A DNA stretch of 64,000 nucleotides, taken from positions 4,779,001-4,843,000 of the forward strand of contig OX621264.1 of NCBI GenBank assembly GCA_951640165.1. Direction: 5' to 3'. Every line of letters begins with the position of its first letter. Position 1 is the stretch's first letter. A model generated the notes under the pieces. The model was given only the letters and a program-made list of their open reading frames with translations. It did not search any database and was not told where the DNA came from. Source of the DNA: Pseudoips prasinana. Taxonomy: Eukaryota; Arthropoda; Insecta; Lepidoptera; Nolidae. Made by a program: the position numbers and the translations under genes. Of this stretch, positions 43,439 through 52,064 are shown piece by piece.

Positions 43439-46400
43439 GTGAGGAACTATCTTTTTAATCTTTATTTAATTTAACTATTAAAACATGAGTAAATATCAAG
43501 ACCAATTTAATATTCATTTTGCCAGCTTACTGCGCCATTTGTTGTGAAATATTCAGCAAATTTATCTCGTACAGTTTTAGCCGCTAATGTTGCTCTTCTA
43601 GGTATTCTCCTAATCGGTACTAGTGATGTGATTCCGTTTTGATCACTTCGCCACAAACCAGGTTGAACCTCACCGTTAATTTCGGTATCGAAAGTTCCAT
43701 GCGGCGTATAATTCTGTTTTGAATTGTTACTCCTCCTCAAAAAGTTATGTAGCAAAACACATGTCATAACTATAACTGACACTTTTTCTGGTGCCAGTAA
43801 AATTGGAGACCTAAGTATTCGAAATACAGCAGACATTATTCCAAACACATTTTCGACGATTCTGCGGGCGCGTGATAGACGGTAGTTGAATACTCTCTCC
43901 TTTGTCCCTTTATCATGAATCCCGGGGTACGGTTTCATCATGTTTTCCGTCAATGCAAATGCACTATCTGCTACTATCACGTAGGGCAGAGGATCATTTT
44001 TAAGTGGGAGAGGTTTATCCGGCGGGAAATTTAGTGCACGTTCTTCAATTTTTTGGTACATGCTGGAGTTTCGGTAGACTCCACCATCACTTATTCTACC
44101 TTGGCACCCTATGTCTACATATGTAAAGTTATAGTTTGCATCTACTAATGCTAATAGCACCACACTAAATGTTCCGTGGTAATTGAAATATTCTGTACCG
44201 CTGTGCGTGGGGCACTGAATTAATATTAGGTCTTTACCTATGAAATTGCCGTTCTGCAGTACTGGCCATTTCAAATCAAAATAATTTTTGTTTGGCTAAG
44301 AATTCTAATTTCAAATTAATTTTATTTTAAAAACATGGATTCTTTTTTCCAAAAGTAGTCATTTCTTTATTGATTAGTGTTACATTTTCATCGCATTTCA
44401 ATCTTTTTCGTCATCATGGATACGTTAAAAATTCGAGTAATTATGGAATATGAGTACCGTCGTGGCAGCAACGCGGCACAAGCGGCACGCAACATCAACG
44501 ACGTTTACGGAGCTAACACTACAAACCAACGCACCACCTGTTATTGGTTTGCTCGCTTCCGTTCTGGAAATTTCGACCTGAAAAATGAACCTCGCGGTCG
44601 TCCGAAGACTTTGGTCGACAATGACGAATTAAAGGCGGTTGTGGAAGCTGATGATACACAATCTACGGCTGAATTAGCAGCAGCTTTCGACGTTAGCGTC
44701 AAAACAATATTGGTCCATTTGCGTCAAATTGGCAAGGTAAAAAAGCTTGACAAATGGGTGCCCCACGAACTCAATGATCGCCAGCGCGAAGTACGCGTCG
44801 AGACGTGCCTTGCACTGCTCAACAGACACACAAATGAAGGAATTTTGAACCGCATTGTTACCTGCGATGAAAAATGGATTCTGTTTGATAACCGCAAGCG
44901 CTCAGCAAGTTGGTTGGATCCTGGTTCAGCACCTAAACAATGCCCTAAACGAAAACTTACCCCTAGAAAAGTGATGGTCACTGTTTGGTGGTCTAGCGCC
45001 GGTGTGATTCATCACAGCTTCTTACCAAACGGGGTGAGCATTACTGCAGATGTGTACTGTGAAGAACTGACCACAATGATGGAGAAGCTGGCGCATCTCC
45101 AACCAGCATTGGTCAATCGCTCGTCTCCGCTGCTCCTGCACGACAACGCGCGACCTCATACTGCACAGCAGACGGTCTCCAAGTTGCAAGAACTGGGGTT
45201 GGAAGCTCTCCGTCATCCGCCCTACTCACCAGACCTTGCGCCTACAGACTACTACTTTTTCCAGAATTTGGATAACTTCTTGGCGGGAAAAAAATTCAAT
45301 ACCCGAGAGGCAGTACAAAATGCCTTTGAAGAATTTGTTGCCTCCCGTCCAGCTGATTTCTTTAAGAAGGGCATCAATAAACTGCCACTGCGATGGCAAA
45401 GATGCATTGATTGCATGGGTGATTACTTCGATTAATACAAATAAAAAAATTCATGAAAAAAATTCGTTTAAATTTTTTCATACAAAACGGCAATTTCATA
45501 GGTAAAGACCTATTATATGTTTTCCATCAAGCGCACCAATGCAATGTAGAAAATTCCACCTTTTGTCAAATTGCGCTTCTATTTTTAACCATTCTTCTGC
45601 AGTTCGAGGCAACTGTAACAAATTTTGAAATATTTTATTAATGTCAAATTCACTTTTTCAGGACACCGTTGATCCTGACGTTGAATTAAACGAAGAGGAA
45701 GTAGTTATTCGCGAAGGTAACGAAGATAATGTAGTTGATCGAGAAAATGAATCTTCTACTAATACAGACACAGTGAATCCAGTTATTTTCAAAAAGCCGA
45801 CTAATGCAAGCAATAAAAAGGAAGTAAACAGAAAGCGGAAAATTGAACATCAAATGGAACAAGCGTACGATATCCTTAAAAAAATAAGTACAGAGCCAGA
45901 ACCGGTTGAAGACGAATGCACTTTATACACAAAATTATTATGTGCAAACTTAAAATCCATGGACGTATTGACTCGTGACATCGCCATGCACGAGATTGAT
46001 AATGTAATGTTTCGCCTAAAACAACAGCAAGCGTTTCCACGATTTCAGAGTCCACCTAATCAACCATATGCAGGACTTCACTTGCCTCAAAATCCATTAG
46101 CTTCTAGTTATTACCAAAACATGCAATCGTCAGTGGGTTATCAAACGTCATCTTATCAGCCATCGCCACAGTCCCATTCTCAACACAAAACAAACTTTCA
46201 ACCATCTCCACAGTCTCATTCTCAACGGCGAGCAAACTTTCAGCCATCTCCACAGTCTCATTCTCAACAATCTGCGTACTTCCAGCCGTCACCACAGTCA
46301 CATTCTCAAGAATCAGCAGATTTCCAGCCGTCTCCACAGTCACATTCTCAACACAAAACAAACTTTCAACCATCTCCACAGTCTCATTCTCAACGGCGAG

Positions 46401-46816
46401 CAAACTTTCAGCCATCTCCACAGTCTCATTCTCAACAATCTGCGTACTTCCAGCCGTCACCACAGTCACATTCTCAAGAATCAGCAGATTTCCAGCCGTC
46501 TCCACAGTCACATTCTCAAGGATCTGCATACTTCCAGCCATCTCCCCAGTCAAATTCTCAAGAATCTGCAGACTTCCAGCCATCTCCCCAGTCACATTCT
46601 CAAGAATCTGCAGACTTCCAGCCGTCTCCACAACCACATATTCAAGTCTCTGCAGACTTCCAGCCATCTCCACACTCAATTTCGCAACAATCGTCTGATA
46701 TGGAAGAGTATTCTCATTCTCAACCATTTCCTGGGTTTGAGTCTCTTTCTAAAGAGCAATCAATTGATCAATTGTATGCAGATGCAGTTTCTAAAATATT
46801 TGAAAAATCTGAATAA
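43085..46816 (+). CDS. Harbinger MADF/Myb-like DNA-binding protein (2 exons, span)
   Basis: Exons 43085-43438 and 45662-46816, phase 0 at the junction (donor GTGAGG, acceptor TTTTTCAG), 502 residues. Residues about 3-110 form the MADF/SANT-like domain (MEWSNEKIQLFIELYEEEP, W at NPKD, W at DAW.KI). In this superfamily that protein helps the transposase bind the ends or enter the nucleus. Then an acidic linker, a Lys/Arg patch (KKEVNRKRKIEHQ), a conserved helical segment (LYTKLLCANLKSMDVLTRDIA), and 13 copies of a 14-residue QPSPQSHSQ repeat. I chose ATG 43085 because MEWS starts the domain. The intron contains the transposase's last exon on the other strand, plus the mariner. Confidence 0.88.
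43507..44225 (-). CDS. Harbinger transposase exon 3, second part
   Basis: Resumes with LIQCPTHSGTEYFNYHGT after the second TA, followed by the remaining Asp and Glu of the DDE triad, and ends GAVSWQNEY at 43507. The apparent N-terminal extension to 44274 is mariner end sequence. Confidence 0.88.
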
Positions 46817-47776
46817 ATTATAAACGCTCACCTTGACTTCTTCTCGCAACTCTTGAATCAAAGCCTGGCAAACTTCCATTATGCATGTAGCTATTGTAGA
46901 TTTTGAAAACTTGAATAGGTAGGCCAAGCTGCTAAATTTATCACCCGTCGCAAGAAACCTGAGAGTTACAGCCAGTCTTTCTTGAATCGGAATACATTTT
47001 CTCATGTTAGTGTCTTGTTTTGCGATGAATGGTCCGATTTTGTTGAGCAGATATTCGAAATCAGCTGCGGACATCCGACAAAAATTTTCGAAATATCCAG
47101 AGGGTTCTCGAGTTAGGTCATATAGCAGATCTGTAGCATTGTACCTAAAATATTGAAAATAATATTATATTGTACCTAAGATTATTATTATAAAAAGAAA
47201 GAATTAATCTGTCTAATTCTTGAATAAATGATTGAAAAATAATTATTATGTTCTTTATTCATTTCAAGACTAAAAGGCTAGGTTTGTTTACAATACGTTT
47301 ATATGTAGGTAACTAGGTATGAGGTATGGAAGTGAGACTTTCTACCGCTATCAGGATCCTGGTCATATATGTAAATATACTGGTCATATAGTACTAATTA
47401 GAGATGCAACGAATAGTTGTTTGGCCGGATACCGGATATTCGGCCTGACCATGGGCCAAATATTCGGTATCCGGCCTCCGAATATTCGGCTGCCAAATTT
47501 TATCAACAATACCTATATTTTGAGTTGAACATAAACATGGCTCGCATCGTGCAGATTGTGATCTGTTTCGTTTAGGCAACAAAGATACTGTTAGATTCGG
47601 ACATCAGATATAATAAATATATACTGACTTTATATAAAAATATAAACTTACGTTTTGCGACTCTTATACAATGATACCATCCACCACCGTCTTTTTCGTC
47701 TTTCTTTTGTTTTCAAATATTCACTACAGAGCAAAATAATAGCAGCTGCTGCAGCAAGGAGTTTTCTTTTATCCAT
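43507..47776 (-). CDS. PIF/Harbinger DDE transposase (3 exons, interrupted by mariner; span)
   Basis: Minus-strand exons 47776-47652, 47144-46832 and 45612-43507, the last broken by the mariner at 44226-45513. Phases fit (split codon at the first junction, phase 0 at the second), about 417 residues without the mariner. N-terminus MDKRKLLAAAAA then RRKRRWWMVSLY is typical. HTH region residues about 60-145 (IPIQERLAVTLRFLATGD). DDE nuclease: D in GALDGKH, D in VIVADSAF, E in RRIVENVFG. The family cuts and pastes DNA with a 3-bp target duplication. Apart from the mariner I see no lesion. A poly(A) signal for it (TTTATT on +, 43459) lies between its stop and the partner gene's donor. Confidence 0.88.
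44226..45513 (+). mobile_element. mariner element, complete, 1288 bp
   Basis: Ends TTAGGTCTTTACCTATGAAA (44226) and the inverted copy ending GACCTAT (45513) pair over about 28 bp with one or two mismatches. TA is duplicated outside (44224-44225, 45514-45515). Length and TIRs fit a full-length mariner of the mosellana/irritans-like group. It sits in the Harbinger transposase exon, between the codons for H-I and L-I. Confidence 0.93.
44416..45435 (+). CDS. mariner transposase, apparently intact
   Basis: 339 residues from ATG 44416; earlier in-frame starts lie in the 5' UTR. Residues about 1-110: paired HTH DNA-binding domain (MEYEYRRGSNAAQAARNIN; GRPKTL linker; TAELAAAFDVSVKTILVHL). Then the WVPHEL motif. 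Catalytic D,D34D: TCDEKWI, HDNARPH and YSPDLAPTDYYFF with exactly 34 residues between the second and third Asp. No stop or frameshift. It cuts and pastes at TA. With matched TIRs, this copy could be active. Confidence 0.93.
   Translation: MDTLKIRVIMEYEYRRGSNAAQAARNINDVYGANTTNQRTTCYWFARFRSGNFDLKNEPRGRPKTLVDNDELKAVVEADDTQSTAELAAAFDVSVKTILVHLRQIGKVKKLDKWVPHELNDRQREVRVETCLALLNRHTNEGILNRIVTCDEKWILFDNRKRSASWLDPGSAPKQCPKRKLTPRKVMVTVWWSSAGVIHHSFLPNGVSITADVYCEELTTMMEKLAHLQPALVNRSSPLLLHDNARPHTAQQTVSKLQELGLEALRHPPYSPDLAPTDYYFFQNLDNFLAGKKFNTREAVQNAFEEFVASRPADFFKKGINKLPLRWQRCIDCMGDYFD
45514..45612 (-). CDS. Harbinger transposase exon 3, first part
   Basis: Acceptor TTGTTACAG before 45612, then LPRTAEEW and the first catalytic Asp in CIGALDGKHI. 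Ends at the mariner's TA duplication. Confidence 0.88.
45662..46816 (+). CDS. MADF-like gene exon 2
   Basis: 384 codons and TAA. AATAAA overlaps the stop (46812-46817). An upstream ATG at 45641 is in the same frame but lies before a good acceptor, so it is probably intronic. Confidence 0.85.
   Translation, partial: DTVDPDVELNEEEVVIREGNEDNVVDRENESSTNTDTVNPVIFKKPTNASNKKEVNRKRKIEHQMEQAYDILKKISTEPEPVEDECTLYTKLLCANLKSMDVLTRDIAMHEIDNVMFRLKQQQAFPRFQSPPNQPYAGLHLPQNPLASSYYQNMQSSVGYQTSSYQPSPQSHSQHKTNFQPSPQSHSQRRANFQPSPQSHSQQSAYFQPSPQSHSQESADFQPSPQSHSQHKTNFQPSPQSHSQRRANFQPSPQSHSQQSAYFQPSPQSHSQESADFQPSPQSHSQGSAYFQPSPQSNSQESADFQPSPQSHSQESADFQPSPQPHIQVSADFQPSPHSISQQSSDMEEYSHSQPFPGFESLSKEQSIDQLYADAVSKIFEKSE
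46157..46703 (+). repeat. 42-bp coding minisatellite, 13 units, 168-bp higher order
   Basis: Each unit encodes QPSPQSHSQ plus five variable residues. Units 1-4 (variable part HKTN, RRAN, QSAY, ESAD) are repeated as units 5-8, showing block duplication. Later units diverge (GSAY, ESAD, VSAD, QSSD). The complement is also open for 207 codons, purely because of the repeat. Confidence 0.9.
46832..47144 (-). CDS. Harbinger transposase exon 2
   Basis: Acceptor TTTTAG before 47144, donor GTGAGC after 46832. Completes a Thr codon, then 104 codons: NFCRMSAADFEYLLNKIGPF, the HTH segment and QALIQELREEVK. Confidence 0.88.
47145..47651. repeat. Harbinger intron 1, with an ATATTCGG inverted repeat
   Basis: 507-bp intron. 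47423-47445 (GGCCGGATACCGGATATTCG...) and 47454-47476 are imperfect 23-bp inverted repeats. Probably an older insertion in the intron. Confidence 0.55.
47652..47776 (-). CDS. Harbinger transposase exon 1
   Basis: Starts ATG at 47776; ends with donor GTAAGT (47651-47646). 41 codons plus two bases. Basic patch KERRKRRWW. Confidence 0.85.
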
Positions 47777-47888
47777 ATTGAAGAACGAACAAGCGGACAG
47801 CTCGGTTCAACAGCGCGATGTGTAGCGGCGTTGCCACGGACGGCTCGGCTGGCGTAGGATCGCGCTACCCCGCGTCGTTTAAACGAGC

Positions 47889-48221
47889 AGGCTTGCGTCC
47901 GTATTTAGCCGAGCCGCATCTCCACGGACGGCTCGGCTCGCGTAGGATCGGGCTAGCCCGCGTCGTTTAATCGTAGCTTTAGACGCACCTTTTCCCGACT
48001 CACTTGACTCCACACATGGCGACCTGTTTCGCGACCGATCACAATTCTCGCGCGCGACAATGCGATTTTCACGCCGTCGGCGGTATTTCACAACACTTCA
48101 AAACACATCACACAACGTGGTTTTAATTACTTTTAAGAAAATCACAAAAGTAAATACAAATGCGGTTAGATTACGTAATTTGGATGGCAACAAGCAACGC
48201 TAGGGTTTTTCCCACTTCTGA
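47889..48221. other. LTR element 5' leader region (minus sense)
   Basis: After the LTR (minus sense) comes TCAGAAGTGGGAAAAACC, then a leader without a long ORF. A GC-rich block at 47921-47973 repeats the Harbinger right end. I could not match the first bases to a known tRNA primer site. Confidence 0.5.
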
Positions 48222-48476
48222 TATTATAGATGAGACTCCAGTTAGGTTATTTAAAAAGAAATCACATAAATCTAACCGAATCTATATTTCTCAAGAACAG
48301 ATACAAATGCTAGCAACATTATTTTAAACAATATGGCGTTAAATAAATTTAAAAACAACACGACCACAACCGACACGTTCGAACGCCACGCACAGAGTGA
48401 GCCCGAGGCCCACCAAGCGATTATATTTATAGAGCCGTGTTCGTTTCCGATCTGGCGTAAACTGGATTCGATAATA
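48222..48476. repeat. Right 255-bp terminal direct repeat (LTR)
   Basis: Same length and sequence as the left copy except one base. Followed by the ATAG duplication and the right half of the MITE. Confidence 0.9.
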
Positions 48477-48790
48477 ATAGGTAATCTTTTATTCCAAAAT
48501 AAGTAAAACTACGGAAGTTATTGACATATTAACCCTGTACACTCAAAACAAATTGAAATGGACCGTAAGTCGAAGTAATAAGACTTTTAAAATCGCAGGT
48601 ATACAGTATTCATACAAATTCCATCATTCAATACAAAATAAAGAAAAATAAACTTTATTCCAAGAAACTAATTTAGTAAATAACAATGAATATACATGTT
48701 CAATTAAAAATTCAGTGTATGTATTATGATTACAACATAATATTCTAATTGGGGTGTCTGAGGGTGTGCGTTAATTACGTTACATGTTGT
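48477..48790. mobile_element. MITE, ACAACATGTAAC family, copy B, right part
   Basis: Continues the broken MITE at ATAGGTAATCTTTTATTCCA and ends TTAATTACGTTACATGTTGT. Compared with copy C no bases are missing at the junction apart from the 4-bp duplication. Confidence 0.85.
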
Positions 48791-48811
48791 ATATATATTT
48801 CTAAATAATAA

Positions 48812-49165
48812 TTGTGTACTCTCGACCAAATTTCAGCCACGGCGGCCAGTCTCAATGGAGACTAGCCAATTGCGCAGGACATATTATAGTACACAAGTGT
48901 GTGCGCAAACACAGGTAACTTTCTATTCCATCACTCTCATGATCCGATGTGACTAGCAACATGACCGGAAAGAGGTCAGGTACAGGACCGACGGCTTTAC
49001 GTGTTCTCCGAGGCGCGCCAACTTCCAGACTTGGCACAGCTGATACCGAGAATTTTTTTACGGAAACATCCCAAAAATCAGTTTTTGACTTGACCCGGGA
49101 TTTGAACCCAGGACCTCATTATCTGCGGGTGAACATGCTACCGCTAGACCAACGAGGCAGTCAGT
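48812..49165 (-). repeat. tRNA-derived SINE, family B
   Basis: Minus-strand copy with all body motifs (CTCATGATCCGATG, CATGACCGGAAAGAGGTCAG, GGCTTTACGTG) and a head containing B box GGGTTCAAATCCC and GGTCTAGCGGTAGC (49090-49160). Confidence 0.82.
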
Positions 49166-49199
49166 CTAAATACATACTAAGTAGACACATTGCTATGTG

Positions 49200-49370
49200 T
49201 TACTGATGGCATAGAATAACGCCACCCCATCGAATCCCGTGGGGGGCGTACAAGTCCTCCCGAGGGAATACCTCCCAGAGAACAGGCAGCAGCGTCTCTC
49301 TGAGTACTATGACCATCTTACTGCGATCGCCAACCCGTCGGCCAAGCGTGGCGATTATGGCATAACACAA
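49200..49370 (+). repeat. Interspersed repeat (CCCGTGGGGGGCGTA type)
   Basis: Best copy of the family at 5735 (CCAGAGAACAGGCAGCAGCG, CTGCGATCGCCAACCCGTCG, GGCCAAGCGTGGCGATTATG). Confidence 0.65.
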
Positions 49371-49454
49371 TTATAAATACTTCCAATCGTTCCTGGAACC
49401 CAGAAACCCTATAAACAGGGTTAAAACTGTTTACATGTTATGTCACACTGGACA

Positions 49455-49700
49455 CTGATATTATAAAAGCGAAAGTTTGTGGAATGATCTTTGTTACTTC
49501 TTCACGTCTAAACGGCCGGAGCGATTTTAATAAAATTTAGTATGGAGTTAGCTGACACCCCGGATTAACACATAGGCTAGTTAAAAGTAAATTCGGTACA
49601 CCCAGAATAGGAACAACTAATCGTGCGCTACTCACAAAGATTTGTCCTGGGTGGGAATCGAACCTGACCACCAACATGACCTCTGGCTTAGCAACAGGCT
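49455..49700. mobile_element. Lep1-type Helitron fragment and SINE fragment
   Basis: 49455-49595: TGATATTATAAAAGCGAAAG, TTCACGTCTAAACGGC and GGAGCGATTTTAATAAAATT, as in 51908-52062. 49600-49700: minus-strand tRNA-like head (GGGAATCGAACC). Confidence 0.6.
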
Positions 49701-50225
49701 TGTCTATACTTTTGTATGGCTGTTATTTTTGTATGTATGTACGTGTATGTTATTAATAATAATATGATTTATTCAACACACAGTATATAAAAGTAAACCA
49801 AAGAATAGAAGGGACAACTTATGAAAAAAAAAATATCGCAAACATCACACATAGAAAAAAGCAACAAAAAAAAACAATAAACTAGAACAAACAATGCTAA
49901 GTGATGCTCACCTGTACCACTACATATCTAGTACATCAATGCTCCCCGGTGTAATATTGTGTGCCGAAAAGGCAACAGCTCGGTAATGCTGCAGTTCATA
50001 AGTCATAAGTAATTTATTTCATAACAGTATACATAGTGTTGAAAATTGCTACACTAATCAAATTGAAATATTCCATAACAAAAATTAGACATAACATTAA
50101 TAAAATCACACAATAATAAATTATCACAGAATATTAAAAATCATATTAAAACGATAAAATACAAAGACACAAAGACAATAAATCTAATAAGGTAATTCAT
50201 ACAACTTAAATACATCATAATTATG
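49700..50225. other. AT-rich stretch, nothing recognised
   Basis: Poly(A)-rich pieces (49820-49880) suggest retroelement tails, but no element body can be assigned. Confidence 0.35.
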
Positions 50226-50227
50226 TC

Positions 50228-50500
50228 CACTATTTGTCATTTATAAATTCATTAACGCTATAATAGCCTTTCCTCAATAATAACGACTTTAATTTGTTTT
50301 TAAATAAATTAGTACTGTATATGCTTTTAAGTTCCACGGGTAATTTATTATACAGAAAAACTGATTGGACTCTAGAACTATGTTTAACTACATTAAGTTT
50401 CGGTAGAATCGTTGAAGGTATATCTTTTCTTCGAGTGCTTTCCCTAATCTGTCTTTGTTCATTGGTTTCAAATTTATGCAGATTTTTAACAAAATTGAGT
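50228..50500 (-). pseudogene. LINE ORF2 C-terminal end (CR1/Jockey-like)
   Basis: Reverse translation gives FETNEQRQIRESTRRK, VFLYNKLPVELKSIYS and FKNKLKSLLLRKGYYSVNEF followed by a stop near 50232. This is the usual end of CR1/Jockey-like ORF2 proteins. Truncated. Confidence 0.7.
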
Positions 50501-50736
50501 AACAGAACCAGAATATAAAGACAGGGAAGTTAGGTTGGTTTATACCTACCAACAGCCCGATTTTCAGCTGACGCCTGAAGAGGCTAAACACGAGTAAATG
50601 TGTGAGTGTCACGCGATATCTGAATTATAACCCTAAAATATACCAATTTTGATGGAAAGCGGCCCACTATTGCGGGTTGGCTAGTCTCCGTCAAAATTGG
50701 CTGCCGTTGCCGCAATAATCCTACTAATATTATAAA

Positions 50737-51057
50737 CTAGCTGTGCCCCGCGGTTTTACCCGCGTTAAAATTTTATAAATGATCACAACCCTTTCCCCAT
50801 AGGTGATAGCGTGATAATATGTAGCCTATATGTTGAACTGACCTCTTAGTAATATTCATGCAAAATTTGAAGTAAATCCATGCAGTACTTTTTGAGTTTA
50901 GCCCGGACATACATACAGACAAACAGACACACAGACAAAAATTCCAAAAACTATATTTTTGGCTTCGATATCGTTTGTAGATCACGCACTAAGTATCCTT
51001 TTAAAAAAATATTCAATGTACAGTTTTGACTTCCTACGATTTTATTATATGTATAGA
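50737..51057 (-). mobile_element. Non-autonomous Helitron, complete
   Basis: Third copy of the family at 19605 and 32544, 321 bp, with the same TC start, hairpin and CTAG end, inserted between A and T. Confidence 0.88.
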
Positions 51058-51058
51058 T

Positions 51059-51645
51059 ACGAAAGTTTTTGAGTATGGATGTATGGATGTTTGTTACTCT
51101 TTCACGCAAAAACTAAGAAACCGATTTAGATGAAACTTTGTAGTTATAGGTATAGTTTATACAACATGTAACGTAATTAACGCACTTCCTGAAAATAGCT
51201 TGTTCAGAATCCTTTACTGAATCGATTTATACCATTTTTAATATAGGTAATTTTTTATTCCAAAATAGTTAAAACTCCGGAAATTATTGTCATTTTAACC
51301 CTGTAGAGTCAAAACCAATTGAAATGGACCGTAAGTCAAAGTAATAAGACTTATAAATCGCAGTTTTATTTGTATTCATACAAATTGCATCATTAAATAC
51401 AAAATAAAGAAAAAAAAATTTCATTTCCAAGAAACTAATTTAGTACATAATAATGCATATATATGTTAAATAAAAAATTCAGAGTATGTATTATGATTAC
51501 AACATAATATTCTAATTGGGGTGTTTGAGGGTGTGCGTTAATTACGTTACATGTTGTTTATCCGAATAACACATAGGCTATAATTTATAAAGTTAAATGC
51601 GGATGAAACCGCGAGGCACACCTGATATAGTATAAAGTAGCAGTA
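51059..51645. mobile_element. Helitron-like fragment split by a MITE
   Basis: 51059-51160 (CGAAAGTTTTTGAGTATGG, TGAAACTTTGTAG) continues at 51558 (CCGAATAACACATAGGCTAT, ATGCGGATGAAACCGCG). TTAT occurs on both sides of the MITE. Confidence 0.65.
51161..51557. mobile_element. MITE, ACAACATGTAAC family, copy C (complete)
   Basis: 397 bp, ends ACAACATGTAACGTAATTAA and TTAATTACGTTACATGTTGT, flanked by TTAT (51157-51160, 51558-51561). No ORF. The reference for reading the split copy B. Confidence 0.88.
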
Positions 51646-51907
51646 GAAATATGAATTGTCATTCTGACCATTCGCTGTCCGGCTAATTTTAATAACATAC
51701 TCAATCCTGTTTTGTGTGTTTTTTTTCTGTACCTAGTGTGACCACTGATATTTTTGCAATTCTACTAAAACCAGTTATTGTTTACCGAAATCAAAATGGA
51801 AGAGGTTATCAACTCGACTTTTTATATACATATTTTTGGTATGCAAATAGATTTTCATTAAAAGCTCTCAAATAAAACCTGTTTAAGTGGTATTGTTACA
51901 ATATCAC

Positions 51908-52062
51908 ACTAATATTATAAAGGCGAAAGTTTGTGAGTGTGTGAGTGTGTATGTTTGTTACTTCTTCACGTCTAAACGGCTGGAGCGATTTTAATAAAAT
52001 TGGGTATGGAGTTCGCTGACACCCTTAATAACACATAGGGTATAATTTATAAAGCTAGTTTA
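51908..52062 (+). mobile_element. Lep1-type Helitron fragment
   Basis: CTAATATTATAAAGGCGAAA start and AATTTATAAAGCTAG end with the typical CTTCTTCACGTCTAAACGGC interior. Short, non-autonomous. Confidence 0.65.
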
Positions 52063-52064
52063 TT

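Larger units (their letters stand above)
42801..47890. mobile_element. PIF/Harbinger DNA transposon (with mariner inside)
   Basis: Carries both genes of the superfamily: a MADF/Myb-like DNA-binding protein (+) and a DDE transposase (-). Likely termini are the inverted GCACCGTTTAAACGGCGCG (42802-42820) and CGCGTCGTTTAAACGAGC (47871-47888). The exact ends and the 3-bp target duplication could not be fixed, because the right end is partly duplicated (47835-47884 repeats at 47921-47973). Without the mariner the element is about 3.8 kb, normal for the family. Confidence 0.8.
38281..48476 (-). mobile_element. LTR retrotransposon (Ty3/gypsy-derived), composite, 10.2 kb
   Basis: Two 255-bp direct repeats (38281-38535 and 48222-48476) bound the element; ATAG is duplicated outside them (38277-38280, 48477-48480). 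Minus orientation is inferred from pol remnants: an RT-thumb-like VRRFLGLSDYFHHYLI (about 41296-41345) and an integrase C-terminal segment (40222-40475). Gag and most of pol are not recognisable. It hosts a tRNA-SINE (41525-41655) and the Harbinger element. The repeats start TATTAT and end ATAATA, not TG...CA. I see no clear polypurine tract or known primer-binding site. So it is best described as a non-autonomous or decayed gypsy element. Confidence 0.75.

Noticed and set aside
44226..44274. N-terminal extension of the minus-strand Harbinger frame
   Set aside because: These codons are mariner terminal sequence read backwards; the true upstream codons resume at 45514.
45641..45661. ATG at 45641 as the start of the plus-strand ORF
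   Set aside because: A good acceptor (TTTTTCAG) follows at 45654-45661, and the phase matches the upstream MADF exon, so the ATG is intronic.
46104..46727. 207-codon minus-strand frame with regular VETAG/LENV repeats
   Set aside because: Mirror of the 42-bp coding repeat of the MADF-like gene; also lies in the transposase intron.
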